Of a stretch of 64,000 nt of DNA, positions 1 through 9,594 are shown piece after piece (the first letter of the stretch is position 1; each line of letters starts with the position of its first letter). The notes beneath the pieces were generated by a model. That model was not told where the DNA came from and ran no database searches. It saw only the letters and a program-made list of their open reading frames with translations. Source of the DNA: Syntrophus aciditrophicus SB (GTDB lineage: Bacteria > Desulfobacterota > Syntrophia > Syntrophales > Syntrophaceae); contig NC_007759.1 of the NCBI RefSeq assembly GCF_000013405.1, positions 2,295,001 to 2,359,000 of the forward strand, read 5' to 3'. A program made the position numbers and the translations under genes.

Positions 1-282
1 GCTCAACACTGCCGGACGATATCCTAAGTCCTTGAGCAGGCGTGCCAGCAGGATCACCATGGGCGTTTTTCCCGTACCGCCCGCGGTGACGTTCCCCACG
101 CTGATCACCCTGCAGGGCAGTCTGACGGACCTGAAGAGTTCCCGATCATAGAAATCGTTTCTGAGGACAACCCCAACTCGGTAAAACAGGGAAAAGACTT
201 CCAGCAGGAGGGCGAAGGGGCTTCTATCTTTACGGGGCCCGGGATCCTCCCAGAGCCGGCGGCATCGTTCTCGAACATTCAT
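1..282 (-). CDS. lpxK: Tetraacyldisaccharide 4'-kinase LpxK (partial, N-terminal part)
   Basis: LpxK phosphorylates the 4' position of the lipid A disaccharide on the inner face of the cytoplasmic membrane. Only the first 94 codons are present; the gene runs off the left edge, whereas family members are about 330 residues long. Translating the minus strand from the ATG at 282 gives the LpxK P-loop SVGNVTAGGTGKTP at about residues 61-74, preceded by a hydrophobic stretch near residues 24-40, as expected for the membrane-associated N terminus. It starts 15 bases after the msbA stop, so it is the last visible gene of the lipid A operon. Confidence 0.93.
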   Translation of the reverse strand, partial: MNVRERCRRLWEDPGPRKDRSPFALLLEVFSLFYRVGVVLRNDFYDRELFRSVRLPCRVISVGNVTAGGTGKTPMVILLARLLKDLGYRPAVLS

Positions 283-297
283 GTGAATTTCCGTCCA

Positions 298-2052
298 TCA
301 GGAATCGTTCCGCCCAACCTCTTCCCCGACCTTGTCTTCCTTGAATTGCAACTGATGGAGTTTGTAATATTCCCCTCTCCGGGCCAGCAGCGTTTCATGG
401 GCGCCTTCTTCCACAATTTCGCCCTTGACCAGCACGACGATCCGGTCGGCATTGCGGATCGTGGACAGACGATGGGCGATCACCAGGGTCGTCCTCCCCT
501 TCATGAGACGTTCCAGGGCCTCTTGAACTTCCATCTCCGCCTCCGTATCCAGAGACGAGGTGGCTTCATCCAGGATCAGGATAGGGGCATTCTTCAGCAG
601 CGCCCGGGCAATGGAAATCCGTTGACGTTCTCCTCCCGAAAGCTTTGTGCCCAGTTCGCCGATGACCGTATCGTATCCTTCAGGAAGATTCACAATGAAA
701 TCGTGGGCATTGGCCGCTCTGGCCGCCTCGATGATCTCCTTTTCCGAACAGCCCTGGCTGCCGTAAGCGATATTGTTTCTCACCGTATCGTTGAACAGGA
801 TCGTCTGCTGCGTGACGATCCCGATCTGACGGCGCAGCGATATCAGCGAGACATCACGGATGTCATGCCCGTCGATGAGGATCTGCCCGGCAGTCACATC
901 GTAAAAACGAGGGATCAGATTGACCAGCGTCGTTTTTCCGCCGCCGCTCATTCCGACAAAAGCCACCACTTCGCCTGCACGGATGGTCAGATTGATGTTC
1001 CGCAACACCGGTGTATCATCATAGGCAAAGGAGATATTGCGGATTTCGATTTTTTCGGATATCCGGGGAAGCTCCACGGCTTCATCCCGGTCGACAATAT
1101 CGGGAACAAGATCGATGATGCTGAAAACCCGCTGGGCGCCGGCAATCCCCTGCTGAATCGTGTTGTTGACGTTCGTCAGCCGCTTGACCGGTTCGTAAAG
1201 CATGATCAGCGCCGTCAGGAAGGAAAAAAAGGTACCCGGGGTGGAAGACCCCTTGATGACCTGGTAGCCTCCATAAAAAATGATGGCGGCAATGCCGATT
1301 CCACCCAGAAATTCCATGAAGGGACTGGAAAGGGCGTTGATCGAAACAGATTTCAGGGCCAGATGCATCAGCTTCTCGTTTTCCCTGGCAAAGCGCTGAT
1401 TTTCATGGGCTTCCATGCAGAAGGCCCTGACAATGCGCGTCCCGGAAATGGTCTCCTGAAGGAGGGTGGTGAGACTGCCCATGGTCACCTGGGTCCGGGT
1501 GGCGACGCTTCTCATTTTCTGACCGAATTTGGCAATGGGATAAATCGTCAGGGGGAAAACGATCATGGCGATAATAGCCAGCTGCCAGTCCCGGTAGAAG
1601 ATGACGAACACCAGACAGATCAGGGTAAATGAATCTTTCATGAGACTCGTCACCGCGTCGGATACGGTGCCCTGAATGGAATTCACGTCATTGGTGATCC
1701 GCGACATGAGAACGCCCGTGGGATTTTTCGAAAAGAACGACAGAGACTGCTTCTGGATCTGTTCATAGAGCCGGTTCCGCAGATCGGCAACGATCCGCTG
1801 GCCGATGAAACTCATCAGTATGGCCTGGAAATAACTGCATCCCCCCTTGACCAGATAGATCAGGATAATCGCCAGGGGAATCCATTTGAGCATTTCCGCA
1901 TTCCTGTCGAGAAAAATGTCATCCAGGGCCGGCTTGACAAGAAAGGCCAGGGATGACGTTAAAGCCCCCGCGATCAGCATGCAGACCATGGCCACCGCGA
2001 ATCGAGGGGCATGAGGTCTGGCCAGTTTTAAAAGGCGTTTAAAGATATCCAT
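298..2052 (-). CDS. msbA: Lipid A export ABC transporter MsbA
   Basis: A 584-residue half-transporter that flips lipid A-core across the inner membrane using ATP. The N-terminal half carries the transmembrane domain. The C-terminal half is the ATPase, with Walker A GMSGGGKTT near residue 370, signature LSGGERQR near 472 and Walker B LILDEATSSLD near 492. I chose the ATG at 2052 (MDIFKRLLKLARPH) because GAAGG lies just upstream; the frame is open 17 codons further but that part has no conserved features. Position between lpxB and lpxK supports MsbA over a generic exporter. Confidence 0.94.
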   Translation of the reverse strand: MDIFKRLLKLARPHAPRFAVAMVCMLIAGALTSSLAFLVKPALDDIFLDRNAEMLKWIPLAIILIYLVKGGCSYFQAILMSFIGQRIVADLRNRLYEQIQKQSLSFFSKNPTGVLMSRITNDVNSIQGTVSDAVTSLMKDSFTLICLVFVIFYRDWQLAIIAMIVFPLTIYPIAKFGQKMRSVATRTQVTMGSLTTLLQETISGTRIVRAFCMEAHENQRFARENEKLMHLALKSVSINALSSPFMEFLGGIGIAAIIFYGGYQVIKGSSTPGTFFSFLTALIMLYEPVKRLTNVNNTIQQGIAGAQRVFSIIDLVPDIVDRDEAVELPRISEKIEIRNISFAYDDTPVLRNINLTIRAGEVVAFVGMSGGGKTTLVNLIPRFYDVTAGQILIDGHDIRDVSLISLRRQIGIVTQQTILFNDTVRNNIAYGSQGCSEKEIIEAARAANAHDFIVNLPEGYDTVIGELGTKLSGGERQRISIARALLKNAPILILDEATSSLDTEAEMEVQEALERLMKGRTTLVIAHRLSTIRNADRIVVLVKGEIVEEGAHETLLARRGEYYKLHQLQFKEDKVGEEVGRNDS

Positions 2053-2150
2053 TCGTTGATTTCCTTCAAATCTTCTCGGCTTGCAGCCGCGATTTCCCGC
2101 CAAGCCGACCCGACGGTCTATGGCAGAGAGTCCGGGATTCTTTCAGAGTG

Positions 2151-3302
2151 TCAGCAATCTGATTTTTTTATGAGTGTCAAAGCCATAACAGCCGCCCGCT
2201 CAGCCGCTCCCGGCAGTCCCAGTTTGTCGCGAAGATGGGAGAGCTCTTCCTGAATTGCTTTACGTCGGTCGGGTTGGCCGAGGATCGCCAGGATTTCCGC
2301 GGCAATCCGCTCCGGATTGGCAGCGCCCTGAATCAGCTCCGGGGCAACGGTTTTCCCGGCGACAATGTTCACCAGACCGATATGATCGACGGAAATCAGC
2401 ATCCGCCCGATCAGATAGGAAAGCGCCGAGACTTTATAGATGACGATCAGGGGCGTTCCCAGAAGCGCCGTTTCCAGAGTGGCCGTCCCGGAAACCACCA
2501 CCGCCGCATCGGCGGCAGCCACCGCATCGTAAGTCGCTCCGCGAATCAGACGGACCCCAGGTGGATCCGCCTTCGCGATTTGATCTTTCATCCATGTCTC
2601 GTCCAGCGTGTTCGCCATGGGCAGCAGAAACTGCACGGGACAGATATTTTCCGTCAGAATCCGCGCCGCCTTCAACATGACGGGAAGCAATCGCGTGACC
2701 TCTCCCTTACGGCTGCCCGGCAGAAGCGCCACGGTCGTCACGTCCTCCCGCAGCCCGAACATGCGCAGAGTTTCATCCCTTGAAGAGGTTGCCTGAACGA
2801 CGTCCAGCAGTGGGTGGCCGACAAAGGATACATCGACGCCCGCCTGCCGATAAAGCGGCTCTTCAAAGGGCAGAATAACGGCCATGCGGTCAACGAGTCC
2901 GCTGATGGTTCGAAGCCTGCCTTTCCGCCATGCCCAGACCTGGGGAGAGATATAATAAAACACCGGTATGCCGTTTTTCTTTGCCGATCGGGCAAGGGGC
3001 AGATTGAAGTCGGGATAGTCGATGAGAATAACGAGATCAGGCTTCAGGAGTTGCATCGACTTTTTCAGGCGATGCATGACGGTGAGAATTCCCCGCAGTT
3101 TTGACGCCACTTCGGTCAGTCCGACAACTGCCATATCGGCCGCGTCGGCCCACAAATCCACGCCGGCAGTCTTCAGGTTGACGCCTCCGATTCCGTAAAA
3201 GCGAATGCCGGGTTCTCTCTTCACCATCGCCCCGACCAGAGAGGCGCCGTGAAGATCTCCAGAGGCCTCACCCGCCACAATGAGGACAAGTTTTGAATTC
3301 AC
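2151..3302 (-). CDS. lpxB: Lipid-A-disaccharide synthase LpxB
   Basis: GT19-family enzyme of 383 residues joining UDP-2,3-diacylglucosamine and lipid X into the tetraacyl disaccharide of lipid A. The start LVLIVAGEASGDLHGA is the family hallmark. SPQVWAWR in the middle and LLPGSRKGEV after it are further LpxB motifs. Length is normal. The start codon is GTG at 3302, 12 bases after the stop of the oxidoreductase gene, so the two are probably co-transcribed. Confidence 0.95.
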   Translation of the reverse strand: MNSKLVLIVAGEASGDLHGASLVGAMVKREPGIRFYGIGGVNLKTAGVDLWADAADMAVVGLTEVASKLRGILTVMHRLKKSMQLLKPDLVILIDYPDFNLPLARSAKKNGIPVFYYISPQVWAWRKGRLRTISGLVDRMAVILPFEEPLYRQAGVDVSFVGHPLLDVVQATSSRDETLRMFGLREDVTTVALLPGSRKGEVTRLLPVMLKAARILTENICPVQFLLPMANTLDETWMKDQIAKADPPGVRLIRGATYDAVAAADAAVVVSGTATLETALLGTPLIVIYKVSALSYLIGRMLISVDHIGLVNIVAGKTVAPELIQGAANPERIAAEILAILGQPDRRKAIQEELSHLRDKLGLPGAAERAAVMALTLIKKSDC

Positions 3303-3314
3303 CGGAGGCTTTTG

Positions 3315-4265
3315 TTATCCGCCAGAGGCCCGCCTGGCCTCTTGAATGCGATCTACAATTTTCAAGGCCACTTCCAGGGACTGCCGCCCCTCCCTTCCGG
3401 TCACGGGAGGCGGCGATCCGGTCTGTATAGCCTGAACAAAGGACCGGACTTCAGCCTCGAGAGGATCGTGGGAGGGGATGTTCAAAGGAACTTCCGCAAT
3501 CTCGATCCTGCCGTCCGGATGCGTTTTCTTCTGCAGAGACTGAACCTTCCTGGCAGCGCAATCGGCTGAATGATAACCGTTGGTTTCAAAAAACCGGATC
3601 TTCTGCATGGTTTTGGCGGTCACCCTGCTGGCGGTTACATTCGCCACACACCCGTTCGTGAAGGTAAGACGCGCATTGGCAATGTCCACTTTGTCGGAAA
3701 GAACAGACACCCCGACGGCATCAACATGCTTTACGGAAGATTTCACAAAGTGAAGGATGAGATCCAGATCGTGAACCATGAGGTCAAGAACAACGTCAAC
3801 GTCCGTTCCGCGTTCGAAAAAAGGATGGAGACGGTGAGCCTCGATAAAGACCGGCTTTTTCATAACACCTTCCAGAGCGGCAATAGCCGGATTGAAGCGC
3901 TCCACAAATCCGATCTGAAAAACGAGTCCGCCTTTCTCCGCCAGAGCGACCAGTTCATCGGCCTGCGCCAGCGTTTCCGTGATCGGTTTCTCAAGGAGCA
4001 CATGAGCGCCGGCCTCCAGAAAATCACGGGTCACGGAATAATGCGCCCCTGTCGGCACAGCAACGCTCACGGCGTCCACCCGCCCGAGGAGCTGCCGGTG
4101 ATCGTTAAAGGCCTCGCAGCCGAAGAGATCCGCCGCCTTCCGGGCTCGTTCAGGCAGGCTGTCCGATGCCCCGACGATCTCCACATCCTCAATTTTCGCA
4201 TATTTCTGCAGATGATAGTTTCCCAGATGACCGATGCCGACAACGCCCACTCGAATTTTTTTCAT
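3315..4265 (-). CDS. Gfo/Idh/MocA-family NAD-dependent oxidoreductase, possible GnnA-type UDP-GlcNAc 3-dehydrogenase
   Basis: A 316-residue oxidoreductase with an N-terminal Rossmann fold (GIGHLG, residues 10-15) and the family EKPIT motif at 92-96 that places the catalytic Lys. A His-containing segment (MVHDLDLILHF) follows in the C-terminal sugar-binding domain. It sits exactly between lpxA and lpxB, where other bacteria carry lpxI or gnnA/gnnB. GnnA oxidises the 3-OH of UDP-GlcNAc so that GnnB can aminate it, giving amide-linked lipid A. That role is an inference from position; no GnnB-type aminotransferase is adjacent. The family assignment is secure, the substrate is not. Confidence 0.8.
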   Translation of the reverse strand: MKKIRVGVVGIGHLGNYHLQKYAKIEDVEIVGASDSLPERARKAADLFGCEAFNDHRQLLGRVDAVSVAVPTGAHYSVTRDFLEAGAHVLLEKPITETLAQADELVALAEKGGLVFQIGFVERFNPAIAALEGVMKKPVFIEAHRLHPFFERGTDVDVVLDLMVHDLDLILHFVKSSVKHVDAVGVSVLSDKVDIANARLTFTNGCVANVTASRVTAKTMQKIRFFETNGYHSADCAARKVQSLQKKTHPDGRIEIAEVPLNIPSHDPLEAEVRSFVQAIQTGSPPPVTGREGRQSLEVALKIVDRIQEARRASGG

Positions 4266-4289
4266 GATTTCCCTGTCATTTCTTTGTTG

Positions 4290-5066
4290 TTAATGGCAAA
4301 CGCCCCGTTCCGAGGTCTGTATAAAATCAATAAAGTGACGGACTTCAGGTGTATCGGCCACGGTCTGCCGCACTTTTTCCAGGGCGTCTTCACGTCGCAG
4401 TGATGAGGAGCGGAAGATGATTCGATAGGCCTCCTTCAGAGCGGAAATGGTCTCTTTGCTGAATCCCCGGCGCTCCAGTCCGATAAGATTGAGCCCGTAA
4501 AGTTTTGCATGATTGCCCGCCGCGGTCACATAAGGAGGCACATCCTGCGTGACCGCCGATGCCCCTCCGATGATGGAGTGCGCCCCGATCCGCGTAAACT
4601 GGTGAATTCCCACCATGCCGCTGATGATCGCGTAATCATCCACATGAATATGGCCGGCCAGATGGGAACCATTGGAAATCACGATATGGTTTCCCAGTTT
4701 GCAGTTATGGGCCACATGACAGTAGGCCATGATCAGATTGTGGTCCCCAATGATGGTGACGCCGATATCAGCGGATGTCGCCCGGTTCACGGTCACATAT
4801 TCGCGAAGCACGTTATAATTTCCGATAATGACCCGTGTTTTCTCACCTTCATATTTGAGATCCTGAGGATCGCCGCCGAGGGAGCAGAAGGAAGAAATCC
4901 GGCACCCTTCCCCGATATCCGTATCCCGTTCGATAACGACATGAGATCCGAGAAATGTGTTTCTCCCAACGGTTACCCCGGGACCGATGACGCTGTAAGC
5001 TCCAATTTCGACGCCTTGCGCCAGCCGCGCGTCAGGCGATACGATTGCAGTAGGATGAACTGTCAT
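4290..5066 (-). CDS. lpxA: UDP-N-acetylglucosamine acyltransferase LpxA
   Basis: First enzyme of lipid A synthesis: transfers a 3-hydroxyacyl chain from ACP to the 3 position of UDP-GlcNAc (or to a 3-amino analogue). 258 residues of left-handed beta-helix hexapeptide repeats followed by a helical C terminus. The catalytic His is in [13 protein letters not shown] (His120). The segment [19 protein letters not shown] and the QDVPPY that follows match the family. It begins one base after the lpxD stop, leaving no room for fabZ, which commonly lies between lpxD and lpxA. Confidence 0.96.
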
Positions 5067-5067
5067 A

Positions 5068-6159
5068 TTACTTTGTTTCCTCTTTTTCGCGACTTGATTC
5101 CTTTTCTTTCTCGACTTCCTTTTTCATCTCCGAAAGCTTTTCCAGAGTCTCAATCCGCTTTCGAAGATCATTCAGCAGATGACGCATATCCGGCAATCGG
5201 GGCAGACAGGACATCGATCGCAGCCAGTTGCGGTGGGGCTGACAAGGCGAACCGGAAACGACGGAGTTGGCCGGTACGTCTTCATGAACACCACTCTGAG
5301 CGCCGACCATGGCGAAATCACCGATCTGCAGATGGCCCACGAGACCGGCCTGACCGCCTAGGATCACACTTCTTCCCAATCGGGTGCTTCCAGATATACC
5401 GACCTGGGAAACAATGATCGATTTCTCCCCGATAACGACATTATGAGCAATCTGAACCAGATTGTCGATCTTGACCCCCCGCTGGATCCAGGTCCGCCCG
5501 AGTGTCGCCCGATCGATGGTCGTGTTGGCCCCGATCTCTACATCATCATCGATTTGAACAATTCCGATCTGGGGAATTTTGATGTTGTCCCTACCCGGAT
5601 TGGCAAAACCAAACCCATCGCTTCCGACCACGGCGCCGGCATGAAGAATCACCCGTTTACCAATGAGACATCGTCGATATACACAAACGTTGGGATAAAG
5701 AATGGAGTTTTCCCCGATCACGGCATCCCGCCCGACAAAGACTCCGGGGTAAAGAACCACACCAGCGCCTATTCCGGCCCCACTGCTGATATAGACGCCG
5801 GGATAAACCGTCGCTGAAGGGGAAATCTCAGCGCCCTCCTCGACAATCGCCTGCGCGCTGATCCCCGGTTTTTCCCTCTCTTCGGGATAAAAGATCGTCA
5901 GCAGCTTTCCCAGGGACACATAGGGGTCATCGACCTGGATCAACGTCACATTTTCTCCGGGACGTTCCGTGTCTCTGGTAACGAGAACCGCCGAGGCCCC
6001 TGTTTCATTCAGCTTTTTCTCATACTGCGGATTGGCGACAAACGTGATGTCTCCTGGACCGGCTTCATCGATTCCCCGAACCGCTTTAATCAGAATCCCG
6101 CCGTCGCCCACAACCTTACCACCCAGGAAGTCAGCAATTTCATTAATCGATTTTTTCAC
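5068..6159 (-). CDS. lpxD: UDP-3-O-acylglucosamine N-acyltransferase LpxD
   Basis: Adds the N-linked hydroxyacyl chain in lipid A synthesis. 363 residues: an N-terminal uridine-binding domain (about 1-100), hexapeptide-repeat beta-helix with the active-site region [13 protein letters not shown], and GSDGFGFA earlier in the helix. Residues after about 330 form an unusually long Lys/Glu-rich tail, probably a coiled coil extending the usual C-terminal helix. The start codon is GTG at 6159. Gene order ompH > lpxD > lpxA is the usual one. Confidence 0.95.
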
Positions 6160-6216
6160 TGCCAGATTTCTGCCCCTTCTCCTTTCGAGTACGGCTTCCC
6201 ATTCAATCCGCCGTTT

Positions 6217-6747
6217 TTACTTTTTCGGTTTGTAGGTACGGTCGAATTCAGCGAGGACCTGTTTCGTCAGATCTTTTTCCTTTACAAAAAAGAGAGCCGT
6301 TCCGATATCAAAGACCGCCGTATATTTTTCCTTCGCCGCGATTGTGCTGATGACTTTCATGATTTCCGGAATCATGGACCGGGACAGTTCCTGATCCCGC
6401 TTCTGCATATCTTCATTGGCATCCTTGACCATCACCTGGTAGTCATGAAATTTCTTCTGATACGCGCTTTCCTTTTCTTTCAGTGCGGCTTCCTTGAGAA
6501 TGGAACGCTGTTTTTCCAGTTCTTCCCTGAGTTTTTTCAGTTCCGTTTCCTTTGCCTGAATCTGGGTCTTGTTTTTTTCAAAGGTTTTCTTGAATTCTTC
6601 CGAAGCCTTTTTCCCCGCATCGGAATTGACCATGATTTCCCTGACGTCCACGAAACCGATTTTTTCTTCGGCTCCGGCCATCGACACTGAACAGAGAAAC
6701 AACAATCCCAGAACCAAAGGCAATACCCTCAAAATTTTATTTCTCAT
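6217..6747 (-). CDS. OmpH/Skp-family periplasmic chaperone
   Basis: A 176-residue protein with an N-terminal signal peptide (basic start, hydrophobic core, cleavage likely after SMAGA near residue 26). A long charged, Lys/Glu-rich helical segment follows (about 50-130), typical of the tentacle coiled coils of Skp. Skp holds unfolded outer-membrane proteins in the periplasm on the way to BamA. The gene lies between bamA and lpxD, its standard position. Confidence 0.9.
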   Translation of the reverse strand: MRNKILRVLPLVLGLLFLCSVSMAGAEEKIGFVDVREIMVNSDAGKKASEEFKKTFEKNKTQIQAKETELKKLREELEKQRSILKEAALKEKESAYQKKFHDYQVMVKDANEDMQKRDQELSRSMIPEIMKVISTIAAKEKYTAVFDIGTALFFVKEKDLTKQVLAEFDRTYKPKK

Positions 6748-6944
6748 GAAATATCTCCCCCTTACGATCTAAACTGATTTTTTTGTAAACAATCCCGTTG
6801 CATGGCGAAAAAATACCGTTTCCTTCACCAAATTTCAACGGCACTCACAACTTTTCACTTCATTAATCCCATATGGACCAGCGTCGGCAGGATTACAGAC
6901 CGGAGTACAATGATCTTCCATGAGGACATGGCGGCCGATCATTT

Positions 6945-9590
6945 TTACATGAACATCCCAATGGTAAATTCCCAGCGGCTTGCCGATTCGTCGTCCTTGG
7001 GGTCAAGAACGTATCCCCATTCGAGCCGGAGCGGTCCGATGGGCGAATACCAGCGAATGCCGACACCCGCCGTCTGACGCAGATCGTCGAGATGGTAACC
7101 GCTTTCCCAGGCATTGCCGGTATCATAAAAAATAACGCCCTTCATCCCGGCATTCTTGATCAGGGGGAAGATGAAATCCACGTTGACATTGAACATCGTC
7201 GTTCCGCCGATGACATCTCCCGTTACAGGATCCTTGTACCCCACATCCCGCAATCCGCGGAGGGAATTAATCCCCCCGAGGACAAACCGCTCATAGACGG
7301 GAAGCTTTTCGCCGCTGTGAGACTCGATGTATCCGCCCCGGACTCTCGTTCCCAGAACGGTTTCCAGCGGCAGAGGAAAGAACCATGCAGAGGTGATTCC
7401 ATACTTCGTGAATCCCGTGTCTCCCATCAGGGGTCCCCCGGTATATTCCACGGACACGCTGTTTTTCGATCCCCTGGAGGGAAAGATATAATCATCCGTC
7501 GTATCCCGCGTCAGTGTGAGGGTGACGCCGCTCGTCGTCGTCTCGCCTTCCTGGTCCTTCACGATCCATGAGGCATCCTCCTCGATTTCCGTTACATCAT
7601 CTATTGTGAAACGATAGCCCACATAGCCGGTAATGCGATACTTCGGCAGGATGGGATATCCCAGGGTAATTCCGACTCCCTTGGTATCCAGATCGTAAGA
7701 GTCATATTCCCGCGCCGAGTTCCAGAGATCGAACTTGCTCCACAGGGGCATATCCAGCAGATAAGGCTCCACAAAGGATATTTCATAAAGGTTGTACTCG
7801 GATCCCAGGTTGGCCCTGACGCTCAGGGACTGTCCTCGTCCGAACAGGTTCTGCTGGGAGACCTGCGCAGTCAGGATGGCTCCGTCCTGACCGCTGTAGC
7901 CGGCGCCGATGCTGAAGAGACCCGTTGGTTTTTCCTTGACGCGGATGTTAACGTCGGTCTTCGTTTCATCCGGACCTTTTTCCGTCTGAAAATCGATTTC
8001 CTCGAAATATCGCAGTCGATTGAGATTCGCGTAACTCTTCTTCAAATTCGTACTGTTGTACAGGTCCCCTTCGGTGATGGCCAGCTGCCTTCGAATAACC
8101 TTGTCCCGTGTTTTGGTGTTGCCGCTGATCGCGATCCGATTGAAGTAAACATGTTGTCCCTTGGTAATTTCAAAGACGACATCCACAGTCTGGGTTTGTT
8201 CCTGAGGCGCGATCCGCGGATTGACGTCTGCATAGGCATACCCTTCGTCATTGCAGGCCTGGGTCAGATATTCGAGATCCTTCATGATAGCTTCACGATC
8301 GTAATTTTCCTTCTTCGCGATCTTCAGTTTCGCTATCAGATCCTGCCTGGAAACGGTCAGTTCATCGCCGGCGATCTCGACTTTCCCGACCCGGAACCGC
8401 TTCCCCTCGTTGACGGGAATCTTGATATAAATGCCTTTCCGGTCATGGGTGATTTCCGATTCCCCCACCTGGGCGTTCATGAATCCGTTGTTCAGATAAA
8501 AGACGTTCAGCTTGGCGATATCCTGTTTCAACTGTTCTCTCTTGAGAATGCCGGAATCGGTGAAGAAATGAAGGATGCTCTTTTCCGATGTGGACATCAT
8601 GTTGCGAAGCTCTTTATCGCTGTAGGTCTCATTTCCCTCGAAGCTGATCCCCTCGATGAACAGCCGCTCGTTCTCCTTGATCTCATAGACGACCCGCATG
8701 TCCTTGGGGCCGGAACTTTCTATCCGATCCTTGATCTCGGCGTTGTAATACCCTTTGCTGTCATAAAGCTCCCTGATCTTCAGGATATCGGCCTTCACCT
8801 TCTCCGCGTTGAGAATCTGCCGGGGTTTCACGCCCAGCACCGCTTCGATGTCGCTTGTGCCGACGGCCTTGTTTCCTGTAATCTTGACCTCCGCGATCAT
8901 GGCCTTTTCCAGAACGGTGAAGACGAGAATCCGGCCTTCAGGGGAGTCCGTAACTTCCGCCGATACATTACTGAAATATCCCATCCTGTAAATGGCCTTG
9001 ATATCCGCCGAGATATCCCCTTCGGAGAAAAGACCGCCCTTCCGGCTTTTCAGTACCTGCTCGATGGCACTGGCCCCGATCTTGCGATTTCCCTGAATTT
9101 CGACTCCGGCGATGCGCTGTTCCGGCGCGATTTTCAACAGAATTGCCGATTTGACCTCCCCGGCCAGTTTTTCGATCTGAGCCCGTCCCCTTCCCTGGAT
9201 AAAGAGGGGCGGCATGCGCTTCCCCTGACGGATATCCAGAATTCGCACATCGGCGCTGAGGGTTTCCCCGAATTCAGAGAGACTTCCCATAACGACATAG
9301 TCGGCTCCTTTATCGCGGCCGATACGGAAGCCCAGCGCCTCGCTGGCCGCCTGACCGGCCAGGAGATCCGCATACGCGCTTTCCTCAATCAGCACGATCT
9401 TTCCAGATCTCCGAAGCTCACTGGAAAGATTACGGGAAATCACCGCCTGCAATGAGGCTTTATCCGCAGAGGTAAAAACGTCGAAAGGAAAAATTACGAT
9501 ACGTGCCGCCTCCTGGGCCGGAAGGTTCCCCACGGCCAGGAAAAACGCGACAAGTCCGATCAGGCAGATTCTGTGAAACATAAGGTACAT
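6945..9590 (-). CDS. bamA: Outer membrane protein assembly factor BamA with an extra N-terminal domain
   Basis: Core of the machinery that folds beta-barrel proteins into the outer membrane. About 881 residues: signal peptide, an extra alpha/beta domain (about 25-160, starting ARIVIFPFDVF), five POTRA-like repeats (about 165-510), then the Omp85 barrel. The barrel includes the VRGY/I-type motif region with GGINSLRGLRDVGYKDP, and the chain ends in EFTIGMFM with a C-terminal aromatic-hydrophobic signature. The frame is open from a GTG at 9602 that overlaps lolD; I prefer the ATG at 9590, and the ATG at 9581 is also possible. The extra domain makes it longer than the roughly 810 residues of E. 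coli BamA. Confidence 0.94.
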   Translation of the reverse strand: MYLMFHRICLIGLVAFFLAVGNLPAQEAARIVIFPFDVFTSADKASLQAVISRNLSSELRRSGKIVLIEESAYADLLAGQAASEALGFRIGRDKGADYVVMGSLSEFGETLSADVRILDIRQGKRMPPLFIQGRGRAQIEKLAGEVKSAILLKIAPEQRIAGVEIQGNRKIGASAIEQVLKSRKGGLFSEGDISADIKAIYRMGYFSNVSAEVTDSPEGRILVFTVLEKAMIAEVKITGNKAVGTSDIEAVLGVKPRQILNAEKVKADILKIRELYDSKGYYNAEIKDRIESSGPKDMRVVYEIKENERLFIEGISFEGNETYSDKELRNMMSTSEKSILHFFTDSGILKREQLKQDIAKLNVFYLNNGFMNAQVGESEITHDRKGIYIKIPVNEGKRFRVGKVEIAGDELTVSRQDLIAKLKIAKKENYDREAIMKDLEYLTQACNDEGYAYADVNPRIAPQEQTQTVDVVFEITKGQHVYFNRIAISGNTKTRDKVIRRQLAITEGDLYNSTNLKKSYANLNRLRYFEEIDFQTEKGPDETKTDVNIRVKEKPTGLFSIGAGYSGQDGAILTAQVSQQNLFGRGQSLSVRANLGSEYNLYEISFVEPYLLDMPLWSKFDLWNSAREYDSYDLDTKGVGITLGYPILPKYRITGYVGYRFTIDDVTEIEEDASWIVKDQEGETTTSGVTLTLTRDTTDDYIFPSRGSKNSVSVEYTGGPLMGDTGFTKYGITSAWFFPLPLETVLGTRVRGGYIESHSGEKLPVYERFVLGGINSLRGLRDVGYKDPVTGDVIGGTTMFNVNVDFIFPLIKNAGMKGVIFYDTGNAWESGYHLDDLRQTAGVGIRWYSPIGPLRLEWGYVLDPKDDESASRWEFTIGMFM

Positions 9591-9594
9591 TCTT

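Noticed and set aside
8151-9455. 434-codon plus-strand frame opposite bamA
   Set aside because: Shadow of bamA; no recognisable domain and no start signal.
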